This document shows, in pieces, positions 35,083 to 47,339 of a DNA stretch of 64,000 nt. Position 1 is the stretch's first letter. Each line of letters begins with the position of its first letter. The position numbers and the translations under genes were made by a program. Below the pieces are notes generated by a model, which was not told where the DNA came from, did no database searches, and saw nothing but the letters and a program-made list of their open reading frames with translations. The DNA is from Hemerocallis citrina (taxonomy: Eukaryota > Streptophyta > Magnoliopsida > Asparagales > Asphodelaceae): assembly GCA_017893485.1 (NCBI GenBank), contig CM030367.1, positions 141,873,089 through 141,937,088 of the forward strand, written 5' to 3'.

Positions 35083-35100
35083 GCACAGACGGCGCCAACC
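35083..35100 (-). other. Primer-binding site of the Tat element
   Basis: On the minus strand the 5' LTR ends CGCATCA and after GG comes TTGGCGCCGTCTGTG. This is the primer site shared by many plant Tat-type elements; I recall a tRNA-Arg primer for the group but could not align it here. Confidence 0.7.
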
Positions 35101-35895
35101 TGATGCGGTTTATTTCTGGGAGACGTGTGGATGCACCAGGTGTGAGTTCGGACTCAATTTATATTGAAGGAGAAAGCTGCTTGTCAGACGACCCTCGGAA
35201 TAACCTGGCGGCTCCTGCGACTAGCTTGGAGTGCGGTGGATGCTTCGGCTCGGATCAGAGGGTTCGGATCCGAGGTCTTGTGTACCTGCAGACGGTCCTG
35301 AAACACCGGGATTTATCCCGGTGGCGGACCCTCCGACGATCTAGTCAGTCTCTGTGAGAGAGTAGCAATAACTAGGTGAATTTAAGTGGCAAAAGATTGG
35401 TTACCTCTAAAGGTGGGTGAGGGTCTAGTATTTATAGAGAATTCTAACCGGGTTTGGATCCGCGTGGGGGCCGGGTCTGAACTCGAAAGCCTATGGGCCT
35501 GACGTGGCAGAAGGCCCAGGGGGTTTAGGGCTGACGTGGCAGTACCAGGAGTGGTATAGGGCTGACGCGGCAAAGCCCTTGGTGGTATTTGGAGCTGACA
35601 TGGCAGATCATGGGGCTTCTGTGCTTCCGGGAGGATCTGGTGGCCCAGGCTGTGCCAGGTCATCCTCATTCTGTACCAGGAAGGGCGGACGGCTCGGAGG
35701 GCTGTCGTGGATCGGAGATCGAGGGCCATCGTCGCTCATCGGATACGAGGAGGCCAGATCTGTGGGGGTGAACTTGAGGTTCGGCGCCGACCCTGCAGTG
35801 GCTCGAAGCCGAACTAGGCTGCTGTTTCTACTAATTTTTGAGTGAGAGTTGTATTGGGCCCTGGTTGGGCCCCAAGCCATTTTTACCCTACCACA
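35101..35895 (-). repeat. 5' LTR of the Tat element
   Basis: 795 bp, same length as the other LTR. A TATA box (minus TATAAATA) is at 35429-35436. The outer flank CCATC (35896-35900) completes the target duplication. Confidence 0.97.
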
Positions 35896-35900
35896 CCATC

Positions 35901-36075
35901 GTTTTAAGTAAGAAACTCTTACCTGGTTTCCTAACAATTTTAGTAAGATATTTAATACATTTTAAGCAGTTAAAAAGCCAATTAGGTAAGAAAAATAGAA
36001 ATAATTACAAAAACAAATGTTTAAATTGCAGAAAGGTCACACATCCTATAGAAAATAGTATAAAGAAGGAAGTGT
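35901..36075 (+). pseudogene. Coat-protein C-terminal fragment of the pararetrovirus (zinc knuckle)
   Basis: An open frame from the insertion site to TAG at 36073-36075 ends with a Lys/Asn-rich stretch and NKCLNCRKVTHPIENS, which fits C-X2-C-X4-H-X4-C with the last Cys replaced by Ser. A knuckle behind a basic stretch is the usual end of caulimovirid coat proteins. It should lie upstream of the protease, yet here it follows the primer site, so the viral copy is rearranged. Confidence 0.5.
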
Positions 36076-36264
36076 AGAAATTTATTTAAAAACTAGCCCT
36101 TAATCGTAAATACTTTTGGAGGCTAGACCTTAATCGCAAATACTTTTGAGATTATGCCTTTTTTGCAAATAGTTTCAAAAAGAAGCCTAAATCTCTAATT
36201 GACTCGAACTTACATGAATAGCACGTGTTACTTGTGTAATTATGTGGTTTTGTTTTTATTCATG

Positions 36265-37187
36265 GGCAAAAACCAAGTACCCGTTAACGTTTGGGCTAAA
36301 TACAACATGCACATATAAGTTGAAAAATACATTATATCCATTCCTCCGTTAACTTAACTTATTCTGTAAACTTTAAATTATTAAATTACATTTTTATCAT
36401 TACTCTTTTATATCTTAATCCCCTCTTCTTTCTCCTCCAATTCTTCATTATCAAATAGAAAACAAAACTAAATCTCACTCTCATCATTTGTATAAATAGG
36501 AGCTCTCCCCTCTTTTTTGCATGAGATATGAGACAATTTCATGTTAATTTGTGTAAATAGGAAAGACGATTCACAAACGGCCTCAAGAAAGGAGGAGGAT
36601 GAGATCGCCGTACGATCGGAACCGTCGGTTTCGCATTGGATTGGGATTGAATCTTAGTCGGATCTGCGATTCGATCGGTTGCAGCCGTTGGATGGAGAGT
36701 GCGAGTTGAAGCATAAAAGGGTTTTCGATCATTATGTTGCTCAAGAGGCGTTGATTGATGAAGAGATTTGGGTAAAATCTTTTGTTGGGGGGTGATTTAT
36801 AATTTAAATAATTTTAAGGGGGTTTTGTTATTGAAATGGGAGTTTTGGTTGATAGATGGCGCTGGGAGAATAAATCAAATATGCAGTATAGAAATGTTTA
36901 TGGTATTTATCAAAAAAAGAGAATTAGTTTAGATTATTTCTTAAGAAATTGGGTTGTTTTTTTATGTAGGTATGTGGAGATTTGAGTTGTTTACTGTTTG
37001 AGAATGAAGAATTGGAGGAGAAAGAAGAAGTAATTAAGATATGAATGGATAAGGGTAGAAATATAATTTAATAATTCAAAGTTAACAGAATGAGTGAAGT
37101 TAACGGAGGAATGAGTATATATACTTTTCAAATGTTATATGGGTATTTTATACTTAGCTCAACAATGGGGGTATTTTGTTTTTTGCC
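36265..37187. mobile_element. Pack-MULE-like element with 190-bp inverted ends and captured exon
   Basis: The ends 36265-36453 and 37000-37187 are inverted repeats (GGCAAAAACCAAGTACCC on the left; GGCAAAAAACAAAATACCC read inward from the right; both contain CATTCCTCCGTTAACTT and TTCTCCTCCAATTCTTCAT). Flanks TTTTTATTCAT and TTTTTTTAAAT agree at 8 of 11. Between them, 36596-36790 looks like host coding sequence: one frame reads LQPLDGECELKHKRVF and YVAQEALIDEEIW with a single upstream stop, followed by a donor-like GTAAAA and, at 36960-36970, an acceptor-like TTATGTAG. I believe the segment resembles a conserved plant protein of unknown function, but cannot verify it. Confidence 0.7.
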
Positions 37188-38327
37188 TTTTTTTAAATTT
37201 TTTTATTTTTTTTTGATAACATGGATAAAATTGTTAGATTCCAGCCAAAAAATTATATTAAAAGAAAGTGAATGGACCAATAAGTACAATTTTACTGAGA
37301 GTAAAACTATAAACCAACAACAAAACAGCCTAAAAAGAAAAAGCAATTGCGTCAATTGCCAAGGGGGCCAAACAAAGCAGCCCAAAAAAAAGGAAAAAAA
37401 AGAAACACCAACAGATGCAGCATCAAGGACGGAGGGTACTACACGCTCACCACCGAAGGACCAACACCGGGGCCAAGAAGCACTATCGCGGCACAACAAA
37501 AACACCTTACTAGAGCATCCTCGCCTAAAGCAAGAACGTAAAGAATGCACCAGGACCACAGAGCAATAACCAGGCCAGCCAACAAATCGCACAGGCCACC
37601 TCAATATCGCAGCCTGTCAAAAGAACAAAGACGCAAGTCTCTATAGGACGAGAAAAAACTAGCGACAAAACCAAAGGCACGGCCAAAAGTTGCCCAGAGT
37701 AATAGCTCCTGCGAGCAAAGCAAGAAGAAGAACAAAAGACAGTGCTAAACTCCACAAACAAACAGATCAGGACCAACTATGCTCCATGAAAAAGAAGAAA
37801 TGCAATCAAATAATGCACCAACAGAAGATAAGCCAACATCGAAACTCATCGGGGGCTTACCAGCACTGATGAGATCACCCAACTATAAACCTGCACATCA
37901 GAACAGAGCACTCAAGATCCGAAGCCAGCACATGCTTTGGCAATAACAAAAAATACACAGCTCCGTCCGACTAGAATCAGAACACAACGACCAAATAAAG
38001 ACGCAACAAAAACCAATGGTAATGCCAGAAATAAAAGCAAGATATTGGCCATAAGATACATCCAAAAGCAAGCCATACTCCACTGAACCATACACAGCCA
38101 GCCCAGAGAACACTTAACAAACATGATTCAACAGTCAATATAACCACACAACCAAAAGAGCCAAAAAATCAAACCCTGATAGAAAGAGAGGCAAGCAACC
38201 ATCTCGAACAGGGATATCAAAAGCAGAACGAACCAAAAAGCCTCCTCAGAGTACGAAGCACAGTGCTACAACCACTTCATAGCGGCAAAGAAAAAGAGAA
38301 AGGGAGATAAATAAGAAATAAAGAAAA

Positions 38328-41300
38328 CTAGTTGGGATTAATGTTAGTAGAACGATAAAAGATTGTCACCTCATGAAGGCGACCTAGAAGCAATTCTTCC
38401 ACTTTATCATGCGGTAAAATGGAAGGCAAAAAATTGGTGAAGAATAAAAACTCATCGATAATGGAATCGATCGAAGAGAAGGAGTTTGCAAAAATACGTT
38501 TGTTCCGTTCCGCCCAAATCACCCAAATGATCGCCATCAAAGAAAGAAACCAGGATGTACGAAACTCTTTCTTAAGGGCAAGAGAAATCCAACACGATGA
38601 AAGATCGTTTGGGATAGCTGAGGCTTGCCAAGCCAGAATATTAATGTTCCACAATGGTCGAGTAAAGTTGCAATGGAGAAAAAAGTGGTTTGCGTCTTCA
38701 TGGGCTGAAGAGCACAACGCGCACAATTGACCTAAGGCCAAATTCATATTATTAAGAAACTCAACGGTTAGGAGTTTGTTGTTGAGCGCAAGCCAGGTAA
38801 GGATCTTGACGTTTAAGGGCGTGTAACTACTCCATAAAGGCTTACTAAGCGGGGAATAGATACCACTGAAATTAAGAAAGTTGTGGAATGATTTAACCGT
38901 GTAATTACCGAAACTGGTCCATCGCTAATTGAAATCATCTGAGGGATGCCAAGGATAAAGGTTAAGGATGACGAAAAGCTCTTGCTGTTCAAACTCAAGC
39001 AAAGAAGGAAGCACGCAACTAAATTGAATAGACCAGAACTTTGCTCATTGATGATAGTGATGTAATCTGCCACAGTGGTGGCAGGATTGGACGCCAGTTT
39101 GCATAGCAATGAGAAGGCCGACGCCAGCCTAATCGCACCTAGCCAAAGGTCGACCCAGAACTTGGTCTTAGAACCATCAGCGCACACATGAGAAATACCA
39201 CATTGGAAGGGACCAACTGTTTTCCAGATCCCCTTCAAAAAAGGAGAGGACTTGCGAGAAAGGATGGTAGGAAATTCCCAAATCTTACGACGGGAGAAAC
39301 ATTTGAAGGAGATAAGGCGAACCAAGGGTAAATTGTCATATTAAGAATTCTCCACAACCATTTGCCCAGGAAAGCTAAATTTTGGTGCCTAAGGTCAAGC
39401 ACCCCAAGGCCTCCTGCTGCTTTGGAAGTACAGATCAACTTCTAGTTGCAGAGGTGAGAGCCAGCTCTATAATTTTCAACACCAGACCAGAAGAAGTTTC
39501 TTCTGATTTGGTCAATTCTCTTGATAACCCAAGAGGGAACGTAAAAAAAGGATATCATATAAAGAGGAATAGAAGAAAGGACAGAGTTGACCAGAATAAG
39601 CCTGCCTCCGTGCGAGAGATGCTTATCCCACCAAACATTAAGTCTGGATTTCACTTTTTCGATCATCGGCCTCCAATTCGATTTATGAAGTTTCCCCATC
39701 TCAAGCGAATACCAAGATATTGGATAGGAAAGGAGGCAGGAACACAGTTGAAGAAATGCGCAGTTTCCACTTGACGGTTGGGAGCCCCTCCAAGCCAAAG
39801 AACTGATGATTTTTGAAAGTTGATAGATAAACTGGAGGCATTCTCAAATAAATACGGAAGTAACTTGAGGTTTCTTAGGGTGTACCCATTGGGTTTGGCA
39901 AAGATAATAGTGTCATCTGCGTATTGGAGATTCAGCACGCCACGGTAACTATGGGAACCCCCAAGACCATCGATAACCCCTGCTTCCCAGGCATTAGGAA
40001 GCAACTTACTGAAGACATCGGCTACAAGAGAGAACATGAGGGAGGAAATAGGATCACCCTGTTGAAGGCCGCACTTACACTTAAATTTGTGACCTTCTGA
40101 TCCATTGATAATAATGAACGCGGTACCAGCAAAGAGACTGGATTTAATCTAAGCGATCCATTTAGGACCAAAACCACGATGAAGGAGGATTTCAAAAAGG
40201 AAATACCAACTAACGTTATCATATGCTTTGTGGAAATCTAATTTTAATAGAATACCCACTGAATTGGACCTACGGCATTCGGAAATGATTTCTTGAGCCG
40301 ACGCCACGCTATCAAGAATAAAGCGATCTTTGATAAAAACCCATTTGAGCGGGGTCGATCAAGGGGGAAATAATCGCGCTGAGACGGGTCAAAAAAAATT
40401 TCATAATGATTTTGAAAGTCGTGTTAAGAAAGCTAATCGGTCGAAAGTTAGATACCGAATTGGCTTCCAAGATTTTGGGTATGAGAATGATATGAGCATA
40501 ATTGATCCTGTCAAAGGAGAAGGATCCTTGGTGGAGGTCAGAGAACATTTTGAGAAGATCTTCTTTGAGATAGTCCCAAAACTTATGGAAGAAAAAAATT
40601 GGAAATCCATCCGGCCCTGGGGCAGAATCACTCTTCAACGAAAACATCGCGAACTTAATTACTTCTAAAGAAAAGGGATCTTCCAGGCTAGACAGATCTT
40701 GAGACTGCTGTCCGTACAATTGTGACCAATCCAAATGAACGGAACAATGTTTATAAGACCCCAGAAGCTCTTTGAAGAAACGAAGGAAAGATGCATGGAT
40801 CTCATGGTCAGTATTCAAATCATTGCCATTATCGAGGATAGAAAAAATACGATTACAACGTTGGTGATGAGAAGCAAAGTTGTGGAAGAAAGAGGTGTTA
40901 CCATCAGCCTTTTTAAGCCAACGAAACTTAGCCCTCTGGTCCCATTTAATGTGGTCGTTATGAAGGATGGAAGCATATGCTTTCTTACAAGATGCACGTT
41001 CGGATCGAAGAGAATCCGAAATAGGTCCAAGCTCCTCAAGTTTATTAATGGATTCAATGGAAGAGAGAAAAACATTTTAAAGGAAATTTGCACTGGCAAA
41101 TCTCTCTTTACGCCAAATCTTACAACCGTATTTAATAGTCTGAAGCTTAAGAAGGATGTGACCCAACCCGGAAGAACCCGAGATAGCCGATAGGCATTCC
41201 GTAATTAGATTGACGAAAAATTGATCTTGTAACCAGAATTTTTCAAAACGGAATTTGAAATTTCTAACGAACTGAAAGTTAGAGTGCAAAGAAGTTGGCA

Positions 41301-41976
41301 CGTAGTCCGAAGATGGGTTGGGCATGGCGGAGGCAAAGGAGTTTTGGAAATGGTTGATCCAATCAATGGACACGAGAAAGCGATCGAACTTAGCCATGGT
41401 CGGCGACGACCGCATGTTAGACCAAGTGAATGATCTACCGTTGATTGGTATCTCGGTCAATTGAATGGAACGGATGCAGTCATTAAAGCGGGAGGAAGCA
41501 AAAGAGTTGGCAGCAAGCCCTAATCTTTCACAGGTGAATCTGGTGACGTTAAAGTCACCACAAAAGATGCAGAACCCTTGAATGGAGTTTTGGAACGATA
41601 TGAATTTGTTCCAAAACTCTAATCAACGGTCTGCGGTAAATGGATCGTAAACCGAGACCACGGTGAGTTGACAATTAAATTCAAACCAGTGGAGAAGAAC
41701 CATGAGAAAGAAAGAAAATTTACAAATCAAGATGAGGGAGAAGCGATCATCTTTAAAGCCAAATACAATCCCTCCTCTAGATCTGATGGCATCAAGAGAG
41801 ATCCAATTGGAAATTAACGATCCCCCAATCGAACAAAGGGTGGAAAGGGACGGGGATACGAGTTTAGATTCTTGAATGGAGATCATATCACAATGGGAGG
41901 AAGAAATCAGTTGGAATACAGCTTGTTGTTTGGCCGCGCACCTCAGACCCCTAATGTTCCAAGAGATACTAATCAT
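38328..41976 (-). pseudogene. LINE ORF2: endonuclease - reverse transcriptase - zinc motif
   Basis: The start ATG (41974-41976) overlaps the ORF1 stop. The endonuclease begins MISISWNIRGLR, continues SIQESKL and FCGDFNVTRF (about 41545) and RSFTWSN. RT shows SDSAPGPDGFPIFFF, NFRPISFLN, GLQQGDPISSLMFSL in a shifted frame, and YADDTIIFA (39912-39923), with both catalytic residues kept. The C-terminus has CALCSSAHEDANHFFLHC, the zf-RVT motif usual for plant L1 ORF2. Stops at 41620-41622, about 41077 and about 40150, and shifts such as one at an A/T run near 40343, make it inactive. Length (about 1216 codons) is normal for the family. The product would nick target DNA and copy LINE RNA in place. 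Confidence 0.88.
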
Positions 41977-44355
41977 GATGACCCTTTGTCTCAAAAGCTC
42001 TAGAAATTTCACGACTTCGGATAGAATCAAAATCAACAAAGTTGGCTGGGTTAGCCATGAAACCCATTGCCTTAGAAAGGCGAAGCATATCAAGATTTGA
42101 TAGGGTACCGAACTGTACCTGATAGATGGAACCTAATTGGTCCATCCCAGACGAGTAGGGAATGGTGGAAGAGCAGTCCGCCTTGCGGAACTGAACCGTT
42201 AGGGGAACATGTACATCCCCCACATCTGCTAGAGTTCTTTTAGCCCGAATACAAGCACTAGAGCAGATAACAGCAATGGGTTTTATCTTCGAAGAAGCAG
42301 TAAGCCGGCTCCTAGGGAGGTCAGTAAGAAGTGGCAGCATCAAACCCCCAGAAAGCACTTTTGAGGAGGTGGGTATTGAGTTCATTCGGTCAATTAATAC
42401 AGGAGAAGTGAACGAGGACGGAGGAGGAAAAGTGTCAGGGTGCTTAGACGGGGATAAAGAGAGAGTGATTACGCCTTGCCGATGGGTAGGGCAGATACCC
42501 ACCGTGTTTGGTGACGGATCCCAAAGACGGGAATGATAGTGCATATAAGTAGAGAGACAATATTCTAGAGAGTAACTTGCTGAGAACGAAGAGAAAACAC
42601 CAAAACGGAAACAATAACCACTATAGAGAAAGCAACCAATAGACGGGGGGAATTTAAAAACTACAGAACTAAAATACAAAGATACCTGTGGTTGCGGATT
42701 GGCCGGGTTCAGATCAGCTACTTCCTCTCCCAACAGGTCATCCTGATCAAACCAAGCATCAACTTTTGGAGAGGAGGAGGGGAACGCTTTTAGTGTAGCA
42801 GGATTGGATTTGGAGGTAGAAGGAGCACAGTGCACCGCACTCTTATACTTGCCCCAATCAGACGAAAAATGTAGATTCACCTCCCAAGCTGGCCACTTAT
42901 CACCATACTCTACTAAAGTGGACACCGGGGGAACGGGGGATGGGGTAACAGCAGCTGTGAGAATCAGAGCTGAGAGAGGCCCTGACGGAGGAGGAAGCGG
43001 CCGTTTTGGGGGGACCTCAGTAGAGCCAGAAGGGTTGGGGGAAGTGAGCTTCGAAGCCGCTAAGTCTGGATTAATCCAGACCAGGTTATGGGCTTTAGAT
43101 GGCGAAATATTGGGCTTAGAAGGAGAGATAAATCCTCTGCGATGAGAAGGGAATTTTTTTTTAATAGGAGCTTTGTGAGACGCCCTCCACTTGGAAGAAG
43201 GCACAATCGGCTGAGAAGAAGTTCCGATAGCAAAGGTACTGGGAAAAGAGGAATGGGCCAAATTGGACTTAGGGACCTCCGCTGCAAAGCGAGCTGAACT
43301 CGATCTATCAATCACATTATTTTGATAAATGACCGAAATAGCGAAGGATGTAAACTTATCTCTTAACGAGTAGGCATCTACCCTAGCATCCCCTAGAGGG
43401 CAAAAAACTCAGCATCAACCTGAAGGCAACCTGAAGAAAACATGGAAGAGGAGGAAATGCGACGTAGCTCTCCCACACATTTGGTCATGTCAGCGAAAAG
43501 ACGGAGAGAATCACAGAAGGGTGGAAGCCCAAGTAGAGTAACTTGAACGGGGGATTGAACCAAGGAAGGAGGAGGCTTGATAGCACCGATCGAAAGGGAG
43601 TTGAGTGCAATGAGATCTTCCAGAATTTGAACAGAGGGGCAATTAATGACTACTTCACTGTTAGAACATGTGTTAATTACCCACTCCCAATCTTGGACAT
43701 TACACGAGTTGCACAAAAAGGAATCAAGGGTATTGTTAGACACCGCACCTCCGGAGAAGGCCACCACACCATAGCACTCAAACATTTTCAATTTAGCCGA
43801 GAGCTCCACAGAGGGAATGAAGACAAAGGTGACTTGGGGCTTGTGCACCTGTGGAGGAGGATGAGCGAGCACTAGGTGGGAGGGCTTCACCGTAGTAGGT
43901 AAACGCTGCGTAACCGGAGGCGTAGGGAGGAGAGGAGTAGCAGACGTCAATTTCGCCTTCTTGGGCTTGTGAGCTTGAAGGTCAGCAAGCTTGGATTGAA
44001 GGGAAGGAAAGTAAAGAGCTGCCAAAACCTGATCGGAAATGGGGACTCCCAAGGAGAGACCCAAGATTTGCTGAAGAGAGAAACAGGGGTTACGAGAGTG
44101 GCCTGCTTTAAGGCAAAATAAACACTTCATGTTGTCCCAGCAGAACGCCTTGACGTGACCAGGTTGGAGACAACGAAAACACACCAGGGCGAGGGAAGAA
44201 GAAGAAGGCGAAGAGCTAATCGAATGAGAATGAGAGAGGGAGGAGAAAGGGCGAGAAATGGACGAAGGTACTAGACCCAGAACCTTTTGCACCTTGGGCC
44301 GAACAATAAAATGGTTCGAAGGTACCGGATCAAGCCCAGGCGAAGAAATTTTCAT
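41969..44355 (-). pseudogene. LINE ORF1: zinc-knuckle nucleic-acid-binding protein
   Basis: The first piece (44355-43393) carries two CCHC knuckles, CFRCLQPGHVKAFC and CLFCLKAGHSRNPC, about residues 58-92. It then hits a stop just after an A6 run (43402-43407 on the plus strand); the next piece (open to TAG 41969) continues in another frame as a Ser/Pro-rich 448-codon tail. The shift in the homopolymer is the only break. ORF1 proteins coat LINE RNA. Having the knuckles near the N-terminus rather than after a DUF4283-like domain is unusual for plant L1, so an upstream part may be lost. Confidence 0.7.
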
Positions 44356-45130
44356 TTTGTTTTTTTATAACAAACTCAACCCAAGAAGAGCCCATAGCGG
44401 CTAGAGCCCAAAACCCAAAAATAGACAAACAGGTACTGTAGCGATCAGAACGTCCGATCGAAGAGGACAAAAATAGCTCCAAATACTGGAAAAAAAAATT
44501 CAAGCAGAAAGATCTTGAACAAAATTGAACGAAATGCTAAAATTACTCCAAAGGGGTCAAAGGATCCGCACAACCAATGCACAAAAGACCTGATTTGAAG
44601 ATCAGACACCACTAAATCGCTGCTAGATCACTGAGAGAGCTTAACCTCTAGCACTAAAGGAGAGGGTAATAAGAGGAGAACGAGAAGGAGATCAATGAAG
44701 GATCTCAGAAGAAAGACCACAGAGATAACGGGAAGTTAGTATAAAAAACCACACTCTATAACTCACAGTGAATGGCTAGCCAACCTTCTCTGCAAAGCAC
44801 CGGGATCAACGAAAGTTGCAGGGGGCTTCACAACTAAAAAACATCTAGACCACAACTCAAGCCCTCCGGGAAGAAGAGATTGCCAGGGAACGACCACCAC
44901 ACAAAAAGCTCCAAGAAAACAACCCCCACAGCCAGAAGCAACCGAGTTGGGGGACGCTCACCAGCGAGAGCAGATGGGAAGGCACTGGGCACCTCACAAG
45001 AAGGGCCACCGAAACAGAACCAGACGACTAGAGGACGCTGAAAGCCAGGCTACCGGAGGAAGAAAGGCGCAAACACCCAGGGAGCCCAGAGTTGACGAAA
45101 AAAGGAAAGAGGGAGATGGTTGTGAAGGGA

Positions 45131-45860
45131 AACACTAGCTGAACGCAAATATGGATAGAAGAAGGCGAGTCAGAGGGTTAGGCGACGGGATCTTGGAGTG
45201 GAAAATGATGGCGATAGTATTGTTTTCTAAAATAAAGAAAATGTCGGGAGCAGTTATTTTGGATTTTCTTTTTTTTTTTTGAATTTTAAAACAAATGTGA
45301 TCAACGGTGTTGTGACTTACGGATATGGATAAATTCCATTTTGATCCGATTTCATATCCATGTTTTGTCTTATACACGTGTCAGACATCGTCATTCATCT
45401 ATTTAAATAAGATGTGGATATTGCATGACATTTAAAATGCTAGAAAAGATATCTGAAGAATTATATCATACCAAAAGCTCTTATTTATTTATTTATTTTA
45501 TTGAACATAGAACAACTTGTTTTATTACACAAAATTATGGTTTAGATAACATTAAATTTTGTACCAATACTAGGTTTGCTCGTGGGCACGTGCTGCTTTC
45601 CAAACTTAAACTATCACTCCAATTCTGCCCAAACGAAACCACATTCACACCGAAACCTCCAAAAGCTCAAACTTTCCACCCTCTCACCAGAAAAAATATA
45701 CTCGCAGTACACATTCCAAACTCCAAATATCGCCAAAACCAACTCCAACTGTTCTAAAACCAACCCTAAAGTCTCAAACTTTATCAACAAAACCAACAAA
45801 AATAACCAACATTTAACAGCGGAATAAGCACACCATCCAATGTAGAATTTACCGAAATCA
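45131..45860. other. A/T-rich spacer, nothing recognised
   Basis: No gene signature. Short open frames on both strands are composition effects. Confidence 0.5.
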
Positions 45861-45988
45861 GTGTCGTCTCTAGTTCCTCAGCCGAAACACCTACAAAATT
45901 TAATAAGATCAAAACTCTATTATCCAAGATCAAAACATTTTGACTCCAAAACTCTAGCTGCTTGCATGCAAGAAATTGAGGGAGCAAA

Positions 45989-46354
45989 TTACCACGTGGA
46001 GCGGAGAACCAACCAGGGGGTTTCGGTGGGGGAGGAAGGCGGCTCCACCAGCGGCGTGACGGTCAATCTATTCTGGAACTTCTCCTCGCGCTCTTGGTTG
46101 GTGAGGCGGCGGGGCTGGGGAGGAGGGAAAGGAGGGCGGCGCTGGTGGGAGGTGCAGTTGCGGGGGAAGCGGGAGGCGTGGGAGGGTGGGGGTTGGAGAG
46201 AGAGTTTTCCGGTTATCGCCGGAGGACGAGGGGAAGTAGAAAAGTGAGAGAGAACTGGAAAAGTGAAGAGAGAGAGAGAGAGGGAGAGAGAGAGAGAGAG
46301 AGATCTGAAATAGTGAAGAGATGAGGGAGGGAAAGAGAGAAATAAAGTGAGCAT
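45989..46354 (-). CDS. Possible 5' exon of a truncated host gene
   Basis: A minus-strand frame of 121 codons begins after a (CT)n leader (plus-strand GA run 46267-46302). The N-terminus is Ser/Thr/Arg/Pro-rich with few acidic residues, like an organelle-targeting peptide, followed by RRLTNQEREEKFQNRLTVTP and PSSPTETPWLVLRSTW. A donor-like GTAATT follows at about 45990, and a candidate exon with an AG acceptor lies near 45885. The rest of any gene would lie where the LINE now ends. No family is recognised; it may equally be composition-driven open sequence. Confidence 0.3.
   Translation of the reverse strand: MLTLFLSFPPSSLHYFRSLSLSLSLSLSLFTFPVLSHFSTSPRPPAITGKLSLQPPPSHASRFPRNCTSHQRRPPFPPPQPRRLTNQEREEKFQNRLTVTPLVEPPSSPTETPWLVLRSTW
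46267..46302. repeat. (GA)n microsatellite
   Basis: A nearly perfect GA run with one G insertion, at the start of the possible 5' exon read on the minus strand. Confidence 0.9.
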
Positions 46355-47281
46355 GATATATGTTTTGAGAAGAAAAAATTTAGTTATGAGGAAAAAATTT
46401 TGAAGATAAAATATCTTTTGGGAGGGTGAATGTGAGCCATTGATTTTGTTTCAATTGAAGGAGAATCACTTGATAGCTTATATTCAAATTGCCTAGTGAT
46501 TTATTATATGCAGTGGTAAGTACAACACAAAAAGTATGTCATATTTTGAGTAAGAATAGATTAAATTTATGTTAGAGGTAAAAGAAAACAAATTTGGACA
46601 TGCCTTCATTTTCACCCCTAAATGCATTATTATTTCTTATTGTGGTGGAAGCGGAGCGGATATCATGTTTGCTTGGGACTAAACTTGCAGACTGGGCATG
46701 CATCGGGTTGTAGGTTAAATTTGTGGTCTCCCATTTAGAACCGAAGTCATTGTTGTTTTGGTAGTTTTCCTTTCTTACATGATTAGGAAATACAGACTCG
46801 CAGCCTTACACATTTGACACCTCTAACAATTAAGACTAGGATTGAAAATCCAAAAGAAAAATCATGAACATAAAATAGACTCCTATCAATCTGATTCTCA
46901 CTGACAATCCAAGGATTGGATCCTATCGTTTTGATTAAGTTGCGGCCGCACATTTAGGATTTAGTTTTTGTCAGCAATGGCAGCAGGGATCAGTTTTCAC
47001 TGGAATTCCAAGCTGTAATGCATGAATGCATGTGAGAAATAATATAATATATGAGCCTCTTATAATCACTTGTTTACTGATATACAATGGCGTGAATATT
47101 TAATACTCAGATATCATTACTTTCAGTGTATGCTGAGGGCAGGTCCGGCCTTGAGTTCACTGAGGCTTAAGGCAAAATTTTAAAATGGAACCCTCATACA
47201 TTTATATAAAAATAAATTTTAAACAAAATCATATATATATATATATGATCTAGACCTCGTTCAAGCTAAAATAAGATATTT

Positions 47282-47339
<58 letters not shown>

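Larger units (their letters stand above)
23552..35895 (-). mobile_element. Ty3/gypsy Tat-lineage LTR retrotransposon, 12.3 kb
   Basis: Two 795-bp LTRs (23552-24346 and 35101-35895) bound the element, flanked by CCATC at 23547-23551 and 35896-35900. gag-pol runs on the minus strand, so the 5' LTR is the right one. By hand count the LTRs differ at 16 positions, 15 of them transitions (about 2%), which suggests an insertion under roughly one million years old at usual plant rates. A primer site follows the 5' LTR and a purine tract precedes the 3' LTR. Tat traits: a DNGSS protease, two RNase H domains (the second archaeal-type) and a long 3' region with tandem repeats and an opposite-strand gene. 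gag-pol is no longer continuous. Confidence 0.95.
18145..36075 (+). mobile_element. Endogenous caulimovirid (pararetrovirus), decayed and split
   Basis: Sense-strand order is: possible movement-protein tail, unassigned ORF, protease-RT-RNase H, transactivator, promoter with poly-A signal, small acidic ORF, tRNA-Met primer site, then, beyond an inserted Tat element (23552-35895), a coat-protein-like zinc knuckle. This is the gene order of a caulimovirid with a separate transactivator gene. The base composition is strongly A/T-rich, unlike the GC-rich Tat element. Frames carry many stops and shifts, so the copy is inert as it stands. The left border with host DNA is not sharp; the right border is about 36076. 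No terminal repeats or target duplication were found, consistent with integration by repair rather than by an integrase. Confidence 0.85.
37190..45130 (-). mobile_element. L1-like LINE, near full length, decayed
   Basis: The minus-strand element has a CT-rich/complex 5' region (about 44356-45130), a two-part ORF1, ORF2 with endonuclease, RT and terminal zinc motif, a 1.1 kb 3' UTR (37215-38327) and a poly-A tail seen as T runs at 37188-37213. Its 3' end abuts the Pack-MULE. I could not identify the target duplication, so the 5' border is approximate. Confidence 0.85.

Noticed and set aside
37347..37604. Open frames in the A-rich region after the Pack-MULE
   Set aside because: Part of the LINE 3' UTR, which lies between ORF2 and the poly-A tail.
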